Origin: an uncultured Achromobacter sp.
Lineage (GTDB): Bacteria; Pseudomonadota; Gammaproteobacteria; Burkholderiales; Burkholderiaceae_B
Direction of reading: 5' to 3'
DNA: 34,152 bases
NCBI GenBank assembly: GCA_913775005.1
Contig: CAJYKY010000089.1
Span: 1 to 34,152 of the forward strand
The notes under the pieces were generated by a model. The model had not been told where the DNA came from and ran no database searches. It saw only the letters and a program-made list of their open reading frames with translations. A program made the position numbers and the translations under genes. Positions within the stretch are counted from its first letter, which is position 1. Each line of letters opens with the position of its first letter. This document shows positions 8,659 to 18,144 of this stretch, piece by piece.

Positions 8659-10366
8659 GCCCGACACTCTTACCCCCCGCGCCTCGCAACCGGGTGAACT
8701 GGCCGACCCCATCGGCATGGAAGTCTTCTGCAACCGGCTGCTGTCCATCACCGAGGACATGAACAACACGCTCGTGCGCGCCTCGTTTTCCACCAACATC
8801 AAGGAACGCAAGGACTGCTCGGTGGCGCTGTTTGACGCCGCCGGCCGGCTGGTTGCGCAAGGCACGCAGATTCCGCTGCACCTGGGGTCGCTGGACGGCG
8901 CGATGGGCGCCATCCTGCGCACCTACCCGGTAGAAGAGATCCGCGAAGGCGACGTCTTCATCTGCAACGATCCCTACCTGGCGGACGGCAGCCACCTGCC
9001 GGATATCAACATCGTCACGCCCGTATTCTGGGAAGGCGTGCTGCGCTTTTTCGCGGCCAATATCGCGCACCATTCCGATGTGGGTGGTGCCGTGCCAGGC
9101 TCGATTGCAGGCGGCTTGAAATCGATCTTTGAAGAAGGCATCCGCATTCCCGCCTGCCGCATCGCACGTCACGGCCAGACGGATGAAGACATGCTGCGCC
9201 TGATCTGCGCCAACACGCGCGACCCCGAAGAGCGCGTGCTGGATCTGCGCGTGCAGATGGCCACCAACCGCCGGGGCGCAGCCGCCGTGCAAGGCCTGAT
9301 CCGGCAAATGGGCCTGCCCGCCGTGCTGCGTTCCGTGGATGACGTGATTGCCTACACACGCCGGCGCCTGCTCAACCGCATCGCGCAGTTGCAGCAAGGC
9401 AGCTACACCTTTCGTAGCGATCTGGATGACGATGGCATGGGCGGCGACCCCGTACCCATCCAGGTCACGCTGACCGTCAAGCCCGACAGCTTGCATGTGG
9501 ATTTTGAGGGGTCGGGCAAGCAGGCGCGCGGCGCCATGAACCTGCCGTTCAACGCGCTGCGCGCTTGCGTCTATTACGCCGTGAAAGCGCTGCTGGATCC
9601 GGATCTCGCGCCTAACGCGGGCCTCTTCGATCCCATCTCCGTGTCGGCGCCGCTGGGCACCATCACCAACCCGGAACACCCGGCGGCGGTGGGCGCGCGG
9701 TCTATCACGGCGCAGAAAGTGGCAGGTGCCATCTTCGGCGCGTTTCGTGGCCTGCTGCCGCCCGAACGGATCATGGCGTCCAGCAATGATTGCTGCCCCG
9801 CCATCGTGTTTTCGGGCCGCTGGCGCGAGCGCGCGGGACACTTCGTCTACCTGGAAACGCTGGGCGGTGGCGCGGGCGCGCGCCACGATGTCGATGGCAT
9901 GGACGCGGTGCATGTGCACATGACCAACACGTCGAACCTGCCTGTCGAGGCGCTGGAAAACGAATACCCGTTACTGATGGACGAGTACGCGATGATCCCC
10001 GATTCCGGTGGCGCGGGCCGCACGCGCGGCGGCATGGGTATCGCCAAGCAGATTCGCGCTGTTGGTCCGGGCATCGTGTTCTCGGCGCGGTCCGACAGCC
10101 ACACGGTGGGCGTCGCGGCGGGCGTCGCGGGCGGCGGAGACGGCAGGCGTGCTCGCTTGATCCGCAACTTCGGCACGGCGCGCGAGGAAGAACTGTTTTC
10201 CAAGACCGCCAACATCGCGCTGGAACCGGGCGATAGCGTGCGCATCGAAACGCCGGGCGGCGGGGGCTATGGCACGCCCGCCGAGCGGCCCCGCGCGCGC
10301 ATCGAGCGGGATCTGGCCGACGGCAAGATCAGCGCAGAGGCGGCGCGGGCGGCGTATGGGGTTTGA
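8651..10366 (+). CDS. Hydantoinase B/oxoprolinase family protein, HyuB-type subunit
   Basis: IGMEVFCNRLLSITEDMNNTLVRASFSTNIKERKDCSVALFD, NDPYLADGSHLPDINIVTPVFW, GGGGYGTPAERP motifs; overlaps the A subunit by 8 bp; AAGGAGG upstream. Confidence 0.93.
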   Translation: MNKPDTLTPRASQPGELADPIGMEVFCNRLLSITEDMNNTLVRASFSTNIKERKDCSVALFDAAGRLVAQGTQIPLHLGSLDGAMGAILRTYPVEEIREGDVFICNDPYLADGSHLPDINIVTPVFWEGVLRFFAANIAHHSDVGGAVPGSIAGGLKSIFEEGIRIPACRIARHGQTDEDMLRLICANTRDPEERVLDLRVQMATNRRGAAAVQGLIRQMGLPAVLRSVDDVIAYTRRRLLNRIAQLQQGSYTFRSDLDDDGMGGDPVPIQVTLTVKPDSLHVDFEGSGKQARGAMNLPFNALRACVYYAVKALLDPDLAPNAGLFDPISVSAPLGTITNPEHPAAVGARSITAQKVAGAIFGAFRGLLPPERIMASSNDCCPAIVFSGRWRERAGHFVYLETLGGGAGARHDVDGMDAVHVHMTNTSNLPVEALENEYPLLMDEYAMIPDSGGAGRTRGGMGIAKQIRAVGPGIVFSARSDSHTVGVAAGVAGGGDGRRARLIRNFGTAREEELFSKTANIALEPGDSVRIETPGGGGYGTPAERPRARIERDLADGKISAEAARAAYGV

Positions 10367-10379
10367 TGCGTCTTGCCCG

Positions 10380-11183
10380 TCACGCCACGTTCAACGTCAT
10401 CGAATACTTCATCTTGTCGTGCGGGAACGTGGTGATGGTGGCCAGCAGCAGCACGCCGGCCTCGCCGTAATAGCGGCGCGTAATGACAAAGCCCGCCGTC
10501 TTCGGTTCCACCTGAAGCTGCCGGGCAATCGTCGCGTTGATGGGCGTGGCCGAGAACTCCTGGTTGACCTCGGTAATGCGGTCGCCGAAATGGTCTTCGA
10601 TCAGCCGCAGCAACGAGATGCGCGACTTCACCTCGACCCGCACATCCGAATGCGCCGGATCGGTGTAGATCAGTGTGCAGGCGGCGGCGGTGTCCTGGTC
10701 GTCGAGCGTCTTGATGGAGTTGATGTGCAGCCAGTTGCTGCCGGCCTCGCAGCCCAGCATCTCGGCCAGCCGTTTGGAAAGCTTGACGGGGCGCACGTCC
10801 TGCACCAGCAAGGCCGCGTTGCGTGCGTATTGCAGCAGGTCGGGAAACTGCGAGATGCGCTGCGTGAAGCGCGTGCCGGCGCGGGCCGTTTCCACGCGGG
10901 TGCCCACGCCCGGGCGGCGCGACACCATGCCGGCCACCGTCAGCATGCGGATGGCTTCACGGATGGTGTGGCGGCTGGCGTTGAATTGGTCGCAGAGCTC
11001 GTGCTCGGTGGGCAACAGCGTCATCACGGGATAGCGGCCGGCGCTGATGTCCTGCGCAAGCGTTTGGTAGATGCTCTTGTAGCGCGGGCCGCTGGCTTCA
11101 GGCGCGGGCGCTTGCGATTCAGGCTTGCCGCGCGCTTGACGGGCTCCGCCGGTGCCGGATGCGCGCTCGGAGGATCGGGTCAT
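10380..11183 (-). CDS. GntR family transcriptional regulator with UTRA-like effector domain
   Basis: wHTH YQTLAQDISAGRYPVMTLLPTEHELCDQFNASRHTIREAIRMLTVAGMVSRRPGVGTRV; AAGGAG SD upstream of the ATG at 11183. Confidence 0.9.
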   Translation of the reverse strand: MTRSSERASGTGGARQARGKPESQAPAPEASGPRYKSIYQTLAQDISAGRYPVMTLLPTEHELCDQFNASRHTIREAIRMLTVAGMVSRRPGVGTRVETARAGTRFTQRISQFPDLLQYARNAALLVQDVRPVKLSKRLAEMLGCEAGSNWLHINSIKTLDDQDTAAACTLIYTDPAHSDVRVEVKSRISLLRLIEDHFGDRITEVNQEFSATPINATIARQLQVEPKTAGFVITRRYYGEAGVLLLATITTFPHDKMKYSMTLNVA

Positions 11184-11267
11184 GGGGCTGGCTCCTTGAA
11201 TTTTTTTAATGGGGTCGAGATGGGACGCTAGGGATGGCCACATCGGGTTTGTACGGACAATAACCGA

Positions 11268-11297
11268 TTGACAAGGCCGTCATGCCGGATCCATTAT
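11268..11297 (+). promoter_or_regulatory. Candidate sigma70-type promoter TTGACA-N18-CATTAT
   Basis: TTGACA at 11268-11273, CATTAT at 11292-11297, 18-bp spacer, upstream of the SBP gene. Confidence 0.6.
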
Positions 11298-11325
11298 TTG
11301 TCCGGACATTCATGTACGGACAAAT
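11296..11325. promoter_or_regulatory. Candidate GntR operator: 30-bp imperfect palindrome
   Basis: ATTTGTCCGGACATT|CATGTACGGACAAAT, 13 of 15 arm positions pair; overlaps the -10/+1 region of the candidate promoter. Further half-sites TTGTACGGACAA at 11249-11260 and TTGTACGTCC just downstream. Confidence 0.65.
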
Positions 11326-11391
11326 TGTACGTCCGTCCCAGGCAGCATCAAGCAGTTCTTGCAGTTCTCTTCCAAATATTCGGGGGTTCTC

Positions 11392-12423
11392 ATGGGCAAG
11401 AAGTTACTGGCAGTGCTGACGGCGGCGACGGTGGCCGCCGGGTTCGGCGCCAACGCATCCGCGCAGAAATTGGTGGTCGCCGGGTACGGCGGTTCGTTCG
11501 AAGACATCATGCGCAAGGACATCTTCCCGCCGTTTGCGAAGCAGCACGGCGTGGAGCTGGACTATGTGGCCGGCAACTCCACCAACACGGTGGCACGCTT
11601 GCAGGCGCAGAAAAGCAATCAGCAGATCGACGTCGCCATCATCGATGACGGCCCCATGTACCAGGCGATCGCACTGGGATTCTGCGCACCCATCACCGGC
11701 CTGCCTGCTGACGACATCTACACCACCGCCCGCTACAAGGATGACAAGGCCGTCGCCATCGGCATCGTGGCGACCGGCATCATGTACAACAAGAAGGTCT
11801 TCGACGAAAAGAAATGGGCGGCGCCCACATCCTGGAAAGACCTGAAAGACCCCAAATACAAGAAGCAGCTGGTCGTGCCGCCGCTGAACAACACCTACGG
11901 CCTGCACGCGCTGGTGGAGTACGCGCGTGAAGGCGGCGGCGGCGAAAAGAAGATCGACCCGGGCTTTACCACCTTCAAGAACGAAGTCGGCCCCAACGTG
12001 CTGGTCTATGAGCCGTCTCCGGGCAAGATGACCGAGCTGTTCTCTTCCGGTCAGGCCGTCATTTCCGTGTGGGGCAGCGGCCGCGCCAAGGCCTTTGCCG
12101 ATACCGGCTTCCCCGTGGGCTTCGTGTATCCGCAAGAAGGCGCGTACGCACTGTTGTCGTCCGTGTGTCCCATCGCCAAAGCCAACGCCAATCCGGTTGC
12201 GCAAGCCTTTGTGCAGTACCTCGTGTCGCCCGAAGTCCAGGTGAAGCTGGCCTCTGCCTATGGCTACGGCCCGGTCAACAAGAAGGCCAAGGTGGAAGAC
12301 GACCCGCGCGTGCCGCTGCCGATTGGCAAGCGGGCTGCGGACCTCATCGTCATCGACTGGGACACCATCAACCAGAACCGCGACGACTGGAACAAGCGTT
12401 GGACGCGTGAAATCGAACGTTGA
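11392..12423 (+). CDS. ABC transporter substrate-binding protein (PotD-like)
   Basis: MGKKLLAVLTAATVAAGFGANASAQ signal peptide; APTSWKDLKDPKYK; C-terminal DWDTINQNRDDWNKRWTREIER similar to the SBP at 817-1887. Confidence 0.88.
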   Translation: MGKKLLAVLTAATVAAGFGANASAQKLVVAGYGGSFEDIMRKDIFPPFAKQHGVELDYVAGNSTNTVARLQAQKSNQQIDVAIIDDGPMYQAIALGFCAPITGLPADDIYTTARYKDDKAVAIGIVATGIMYNKKVFDEKKWAAPTSWKDLKDPKYKKQLVVPPLNNTYGLHALVEYAREGGGGEKKIDPGFTTFKNEVGPNVLVYEPSPGKMTELFSSGQAVISVWGSGRAKAFADTGFPVGFVYPQEGAYALLSSVCPIAKANANPVAQAFVQYLVSPEVQVKLASAYGYGPVNKKAKVEDDPRVPLPIGKRAADLIVIDWDTINQNRDDWNKRWTREIER

Positions 12424-12477
12424 GGCGCTGCGGCAGTGAAAACGGGGCGGCGCGCGGCGCCGCCCACGGGAGCTTTC

Positions 12478-13533
12478 ATGACCTATCTAGTGTTGAACCG
12501 CCTTTGCAAGCGCTATGGCGATACCACGGCCGTGCAAGAGTTGAGCCTGTCGGTGAACCGGGGCGAGTTCATTTCGCTGCTGGGGCCATCCGGCTGCGGC
12601 AAGACCACCACGCTGCAAATGATCGCGGGCTTTGTCGAACCCACCAGCGGCAGCATCGTGCTGGATGGCCGTGACGTCAGCCGCGTGCCGGCCAACAAGC
12701 GCGGGCTGGGCCTGGTGTTCCAGAACTACGCGCTGTTTCCGCACATGACAGCCGCCGAAAACGTGTCGTTCGGTCTGGAGATGCAGCGGGTCGGCAAAGA
12801 CGAACGCGATGCACGCGTGGCTGACGCGCTCAAGCTGGTGGGCCTGTCGCATCTGGCCGACCGCCATCCGGCGCGCATGTCGGGCGGGCAACAGCAACGC
12901 GTGGCGCTGGCGCGCGCGCTGGTCATCCGGCCCAGCGTGCTGCTGTTGGACGAACCGCTGTCCAATCTGGACGCCAAGCTGCGCGAGGAAATGCAGCTGG
13001 AACTGCGCAGCATTCAACGCACCATCGGCACCACCACCATTCTTGTCACGCATGATCAGTCCGAGGCGCTGGCGCTGTCGGACCGCATCGTGGTGATGAA
13101 CCAGGGGCGTGTCGAACAAGTGGCGGAACCCTTCCAGGCTTACGAAGGCCCCGCGAGCCATTTCGTGGGCGGCTTTCTGGGCAAGGCCAATGTGTTCACG
13201 CCGCAAGCAGAGCAATACGACAACGAGACGCGCGCGCGCATCGGCGAAGCGCATATCTCGATGGCGGGCGCGCCGGTGCCGCAAGGCGCGGTGATCGTGC
13301 GGCCCGAGAAGATCCTGTTTTCCGAACCGGCCGCCTGTGCGCTGCCCGGCCGCATGAAGGCGCGCGTGTTCCAGGGCAACCATTGGCTGTGCCAGGTGGA
13401 AACGTCGGTGGGCGATGTGATGGTGATCCGTCAGAACGACGGCGTGCCGGTGCCCGCCGAGGGCGAAACCGTGCACCTGCGCTGGCGCGCGCAGGACATG
13501 TGTACGGTGGCGCCGCAAGGCCAGCCGTCATGA
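12478..13533 (+). CDS. ABC transporter ATP-binding protein (PotA-like)
   Basis: Walker A GPSGCGKTTTLQMI, signature MSGGQQQRVALARALV, Walker B VLLLDEPLSNLD, H-loop LVTHDQ, C-terminal TOBE-like region. Confidence 0.93.
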   Translation: MTYLVLNRLCKRYGDTTAVQELSLSVNRGEFISLLGPSGCGKTTTLQMIAGFVEPTSGSIVLDGRDVSRVPANKRGLGLVFQNYALFPHMTAAENVSFGLEMQRVGKDERDARVADALKLVGLSHLADRHPARMSGGQQQRVALARALVIRPSVLLLDEPLSNLDAKLREEMQLELRSIQRTIGTTTILVTHDQSEALALSDRIVVMNQGRVEQVAEPFQAYEGPASHFVGGFLGKANVFTPQAEQYDNETRARIGEAHISMAGAPVPQGAVIVRPEKILFSEPAACALPGRMKARVFQGNHWLCQVETSVGDVMVIRQNDGVPVPAEGETVHLRWRAQDMCTVAPQGQPS

Positions 13534-14396
13534 GCGCGCGCGCCAACCCGTGGGTGCTCAGTGCGCCGGCGCTGGTGGTGTACGCCACCTTTCTGGTGGT
13601 GCCGATGGCGCTGGTGTTTCTGATCAGCTTCTTCGACTTCCAGTTCTACGGCGGCATGCAAGCCACGTTCACGTGGAAGAACTACATCGAGATCTTCTCT
13701 GACGGCTATTACTACGAGATCTACGCGCGCACCTTCGGTGTGGCCGCCGCGGTGACGGTCGCCTGCCTGGTGCTGGGCACGGCCGAAGCCTACGTGCTGT
13801 CGCGCATGGCCAACCCGTGGAAGGGCTTGTTCCTGATGGTGGTGCTGGGGCCGCTGTTGATCTCGGTGGTCGTGCGCACGCTGGGCTGGGCGCTGCTGTT
13901 CGGTTCCACCGGGCTCATCAATAAGGCGTTGATGGGTATCGGCCTGATCTCGTCTCCCGTTGATCTGATGTACAGCAACCTGGGCGTGGCAATTGCGCTC
14001 ACGCATGTGCTGGTGCCCTTCATGGTGATCTCGGTGTGGGCGTCGTTGCAGCGGATCAACCCCGCAACGGAAGCGGCGGCATTGTCGTTGGGCGCGAGCC
14101 AATTCACGGTGATCCGCCGCGTGATCGTGCCGCAGGTCATGCCGGGCATTCTGTCCGGCGCGATCATGGTGTTCGCGATGGCGGCGAGTTCGTTCGCCAC
14201 GCCGGCCATCATTGGCGGACGCCGCTTGAAGAACGTGGCCACGGCCGCCTACGACGAATTCCTGAACACGCTGAACTGGCCACTGGGCGCGGCGTTGGCG
14301 GTGGTGTTGCTGCTGGCGACCGTGGTGGTGCTGCTGTCAGCCAACCGCATCATCGAGCGCAAGTACGGCGCCGTGTTCAACCAGGCCGGAGGCTGA
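13530..14396 (+). CDS. ABC transporter permease (PotB-like)
   Basis: Multiple TM helices and EAA loop (EAAALSLGASQFTVIRRVIVPQVMPGILSG); ATGA overlap with the ATPase gene. Confidence 0.9.
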   Translation: MSARANPWVLSAPALVVYATFLVVPMALVFLISFFDFQFYGGMQATFTWKNYIEIFSDGYYYEIYARTFGVAAAVTVACLVLGTAEAYVLSRMANPWKGLFLMVVLGPLLISVVVRTLGWALLFGSTGLINKALMGIGLISSPVDLMYSNLGVAIALTHVLVPFMVISVWASLQRINPATEAAALSLGASQFTVIRRVIVPQVMPGILSGAIMVFAMAASSFATPAIIGGRRLKNVATAAYDEFLNTLNWPLGAALAVVLLLATVVVLLSANRIIERKYGAVFNQAGG

Positions 14397-14397
14397 G

Positions 14398-15198
14398 ATG
14401 CAATTCCGTAACGGCCCCATCGGCCTGCTGTTCCACACGCTGTTCATTCTGTTCATCCTGGCACCGATTGTCATGGTGTGCGCGGTGGCGTTCACGTCCG
14501 AAGGCTTTATCTCGCTGCCCACGAACGGGCTGTCGCTGCGCTGGTTCCGCGCCATCTTGGATAACCCGCGCTTTATCGAAGCCTTCTGGTTCAGCCTGGG
14601 GCTGGGCACCTTGTCGGCCACCCTGGCCATCGGGCTGGCGGTGCCGAGCGCGCTGGCGCTGGCGCGCAACCGCTTTCGCGGCCGCGAGGCGCTGGTGGCG
14701 TTCTTTCTGTCGCCGCTGATGATTCCGCATGTGGTGCTGGGCCTGGCGTTTCTGAAGTTCTTCACCACCGTTGATCTGGCCGGTACCTATGTGGGCCTGG
14801 TGGTGGCGCACGTGATCCTGGTGATGCCGTATGCGCTGCGCCTGGTGCTGGCGTCGGCCACCGGCATCGACCCGGCGCTGGAACGCGCGGCGCAGTCGCT
14901 GGGCGCGTCCAACTGGACGGCGTTCCGGCGGGTGGTGCTGCCGCTGCTGTTGCCGGGCGTGGTCAGCGGCTGGGTCATCGCCTTCATCACGAGTTTTGAT
15001 GAGTTGACCATGTCGATCTTCATTGCCTCGCCGTCCACGACCACCTTGCCGGTGCGTATCTTCCTGCATATCGAAGACACCATCGACCCGCTCGTGACGG
15101 CCGTGTCGGCAGTGCTGATCTACGTGACGATCATCGCCATCTTCATCCTGGACCGCGTGGTCGGCCTGGAAAAGCTGTTTGTAGGAAAGGGACGCTAA
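14398..15198 (+). CDS. ABC transporter permease (PotC-like)
   Basis: TM helices and EAA loop (ERAAQSLGASNWTAFRRVVLPLLLPGVVSGWVIAF). Confidence 0.9.
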   Translation: MQFRNGPIGLLFHTLFILFILAPIVMVCAVAFTSEGFISLPTNGLSLRWFRAILDNPRFIEAFWFSLGLGTLSATLAIGLAVPSALALARNRFRGREALVAFFLSPLMIPHVVLGLAFLKFFTTVDLAGTYVGLVVAHVILVMPYALRLVLASATGIDPALERAAQSLGASNWTAFRRVVLPLLLPGVVSGWVIAFITSFDELTMSIFIASPSTTTLPVRIFLHIEDTIDPLVTAVSAVLIYVTIIAIFILDRVVGLEKLFVGKGR

Positions 15199-16355
15199 TG
15201 ACGGACGAGACTGTTGGGGCGCCGCGTGCGCCCGCGCATCGCGGCATTTACGATGCCATGGTGATCGGCGGTGGGCTGGTGGGTTCCGCCATCGCCTACG
15301 GCCTGCGGCGCGAGCTGGAACATGTGGCTGTGCTGGACGAAGGCGACGTGGCGTATCGCGCCTCACGCGGCAACTTCGGCCTGGTGTGGGTGCAGAGCAA
15401 AGGCATGGGCCTGCCTCGCTATGGCGTGTGGACGATGACGTCCGCCACGGGCTGGCCGCAGCTGGCCGCGCTGCTGCGCGACGAAACCGGCGTGGACGTG
15501 CACCTGGAGCAACGCGGCGGGCTGCATGCGCTGCTGAGCGACGAAGAGATGGAGGCGCGCGGCAAGTTCATGCAGACGCTGCTGGCGCAGCCCGGCATGG
15601 CGCAATACGACTGGAAGCTGCTGGACCGCGCAGAGGTCGCCGACCTGGTGCCCGGTATCGGCCCCGAGGTGCGCGGCGCCACGTGGACGCCGGTGGATGG
15701 CATCGCCAATCCGCTCAAGCTGCTGCGCGCGCTGCACATGAGTTTTGCACAGCGGGTTGTGGATTACCTGCCGCGCCGTCCGGCGCAAGCGATTACGCAA
15801 CGCGACGGCGTGTTCGACATCGCCACGCCCGCTGGCACGGTGCGCGCCAAGAAGGTGGTGCTGGCCTCAGGCCTGTCCAACAAAGAACTGGGCGCGCAAG
15901 TGGGTCTGAACGTTCCGGTGCGCCCGCAGCGCGGCCAGATCGTGGTGCTGGAGCGCACGCGGCGCATGCTGGAAACGCCGCTGTCGACCTTGCGCCAAAC
16001 CGACGAAGGCACATGGCTGATCGGCGATTCGCAGGAAGAAGCCGGCTATGTGGATAACCAGGTAGGCCTGCCTATTCTTGGCACGCTGGCCGACCGCGCC
16101 GTGCGCACACTGCCTGCCTTGCGCGATGTGCGCGTCGTGCGCAGCTGGGCGGCGCTGCGCGTGATGTCCAAAGACGGCTTTCCTGTTTATCAACAATCGG
16201 AAACGTGCCCCGGCGCCTTTGTCGCCACCTGTCATAGCGGCGTGACGCTGGCCGCCGCGCATGCACTCAATCTGGCGCCCATGATCGCCGCCGGCCAGCT
16301 GGCCGACGACATGGCGCCCTTCTCGACCCGGAGGTTCCATGTTCAAGAGGCTTGA
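15198..16355 (+). CDS. FAD-dependent oxidoreductase, DAO family (HcnC/opine oxidase beta-like)
   Basis: N-terminal YDAMVIGGGLVGSAIAYGL; DAO fold motifs; followed directly by the 2Fe-2S and pyridine nucleotide-disulfide-type subunits. Confidence 0.85.
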   Translation: MTDETVGAPRAPAHRGIYDAMVIGGGLVGSAIAYGLRRELEHVAVLDEGDVAYRASRGNFGLVWVQSKGMGLPRYGVWTMTSATGWPQLAALLRDETGVDVHLEQRGGLHALLSDEEMEARGKFMQTLLAQPGMAQYDWKLLDRAEVADLVPGIGPEVRGATWTPVDGIANPLKLLRALHMSFAQRVVDYLPRRPAQAITQRDGVFDIATPAGTVRAKKVVLASGLSNKELGAQVGLNVPVRPQRGQIVVLERTRRMLETPLSTLRQTDEGTWLIGDSQEEAGYVDNQVGLPILGTLADRAVRTLPALRDVRVVRSWAALRVMSKDGFPVYQQSETCPGAFVATCHSGVTLAAAHALNLAPMIAAGQLADDMAPFSTRRFHVQEA

Positions 16356-16647
16356 CGAGGCGCAGCGCCAGGCGCAGGGCGCGCCGGTGCGCGTAACGGT
16401 CAACGGGGCCGAGCTGCAATGCCGGCAAGGCGATAGCGTGGCGGCGGCGTTGTTCGCGGGCGGCGTGTCGGCCTGTCGCGATACGGCGGTCAACGAGGTG
16501 CCGCGTGGACCCTATTGCATGATGGGCGTGTGCTACGACTGCCTGGTCACCATTGATGGCCAGGCGAATCAGCAGGGCTGCATGACGGCCGTGAGCGAAG
16601 GCATGAAGATCGAGCGCCAGCTGGGCGCGCGCAAGGTGCAGGCATGA
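16339..16647 (+). CDS. (2Fe-2S)-binding protein (HcnA/opine oxidase gamma-like)
   Basis: 102 aa with Fer2_4-like cysteines GPYCMMGVCYDCLVTIDGQANQQGCM; overlaps both neighbours. Confidence 0.88.
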   Translation: MFKRLDEAQRQAQGAPVRVTVNGAELQCRQGDSVAAALFAGGVSACRDTAVNEVPRGPYCMMGVCYDCLVTIDGQANQQGCMTAVSEGMKIERQLGARKVQA

Positions 16648-18086
16648 TCGATACGACGCAATGCGATTTGCTGGTGGTGGGCGCAGGCCCGGCGGGCCTG
16701 GCAGCGGCGACGCTGGCCGCCAAGCTGGGCGTGAATACGGTGCTGCTGGACGAACAGCCGGCGCCGGGCGGTCAGATCTATCGCGCCATCACCACCACGC
16801 CGGTGACGAACAAGAACATCCTGGGCGAAGACTACTGGCATGGCGCGACGCTGGTCGAACCCTTCAAGCAATCGGGCGCGCGCTACGTACCGAACGCAAC
16901 CGTCTGGGCCGTGGCCGAACACACGGCGCCGCATCCCGACAAGGGCTTCGAGGTGGCGTATTCCGTGGCGGGCGAAGCGCGCATCGTGCACGCGCGGCGT
17001 CTGCTGCTGGCCACCGGCGCGCAGGAGCGCCCCTTCCCCATTCCCGGCTGGACGCTGCCCGGCGTCATCACCGCAGGGGCGGCGCAGATCCTGCTCAAAT
17101 CGTCCGGCGTGGTGCCGGCGGATCGCACCGTGCTGGCAGGCAGCGGCCCGCTGCTGTACCTGGTGGCTTGGCAGTACCTGAATGCGGGCGTGAAGATCGA
17201 CGCGCTGCTGGAAACCACGCCGCCGGGCCGCATGGGCCAAGCGCTGCCCAAGGTGTGGGGTTTTCTGCGTTCGCCGTATCTGGGCAAAGGCTTGAAGCTG
17301 TTGCGCGCCGTGAAGGCGGCCGTGCCGATCGTCAAGGGTGTCACCTCGCTGGAGGCGCTGGGCGACGGCAAGTTGCAAAGCGTGCGCTACACAGCAGGCG
17401 GCGTCACCAAGACCCTGCCCGCCGAACAACTGATGCTGCATCAAGGCGTGGTGCCGAACGTGAACCTGTCGCGCGCGGTGGGTGCGGAGCATCGCTGGAA
17501 CGACGCGCTCGACTGTTGGGAGCCGCAGGTGGATGACTGGGGCCTGACGTCGGTGGATGGCATCGGCATGGCGGGCGATGGCGCGGGCATTGCGGGTGCG
17601 TTGGCGGCAGAACATCGCGGCCGGCTGGCGGCGTTGCAGGCGGCGCATCTGCTGGGCCGCATCGATGCCGCGCGTCGCGATAGCGAGGCCGCTGCGCCGC
17701 GCGAGGCGCTGGCGCGTGCTGTGCGGGGCCGCGAATTCTTCGATGCGCTGTACAAGGCGCCCGACGCGTTTCGCCGGCCCACGGGCGACACCATCGTGTG
17801 CCGCTGCGAGGAAGTCACGGCGGCGCAAGTGCGTGACACCGTCAAGCTCGGTTGCAGCGGGCCGAACCAAATGAAGGCTTTCCTGCGCTGCGGCATGGGG
17901 CCTTGCCAGGGTCGCTTTTGCGGGCTGACGGTGGCCGAGATCATCGCCGAAGAGCGCGGCGTGCCGACCCAGGAAGTCGGCTACTACCGGCTGCGTTTTC
18001 CGACCAAGCCGCTGACGCTGGGCGAGCTGGCGTCGCTGCCGCAAACCGATGATTCGCGTCAGGCCGTGGTGCGTCTGAAGAAATGA
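16644..18086 (+). CDS. NAD(P)/FAD-dependent oxidoreductase with C-terminal BFD-like 2Fe-2S domain (HcnB/OoxA-like)
   Basis: CDLLVVGAGPAGLAAATLAAKLG, PAPGGQIYRAI, second nucleotide-binding region VLAGSGPLLYLVA, CRCEEVTAAQVRDTVKLGCSGPNQMKAFLRCGMGPCQGRFCG. Confidence 0.9.
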   Translation: MIDTTQCDLLVVGAGPAGLAAATLAAKLGVNTVLLDEQPAPGGQIYRAITTTPVTNKNILGEDYWHGATLVEPFKQSGARYVPNATVWAVAEHTAPHPDKGFEVAYSVAGEARIVHARRLLLATGAQERPFPIPGWTLPGVITAGAAQILLKSSGVVPADRTVLAGSGPLLYLVAWQYLNAGVKIDALLETTPPGRMGQALPKVWGFLRSPYLGKGLKLLRAVKAAVPIVKGVTSLEALGDGKLQSVRYTAGGVTKTLPAEQLMLHQGVVPNVNLSRAVGAEHRWNDALDCWEPQVDDWGLTSVDGIGMAGDGAGIAGALAAEHRGRLAALQAAHLLGRIDAARRDSEAAAPREALARAVRGREFFDALYKAPDAFRRPTGDTIVCRCEEVTAAQVRDTVKLGCSGPNQMKAFLRCGMGPCQGRFCGLTVAEIIAEERGVPTQEVGYYRLRFPTKPLTLGELASLPQTDDSRQAVVRLKK

Positions 18087-18144
18087 ATCCCATGCCGACC
18101 TGCGGCGCAACCTTCGAACTGCTGCGGGCGAAAGGAACGACGTT

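Noticed and set aside
7462-8922. 486-aa minus-strand ORF (and 8618-9919 minus, 433 aa)
   Set aside because: Shadow ORFs opposite the HyuA and HyuB genes; no recognisable motifs.
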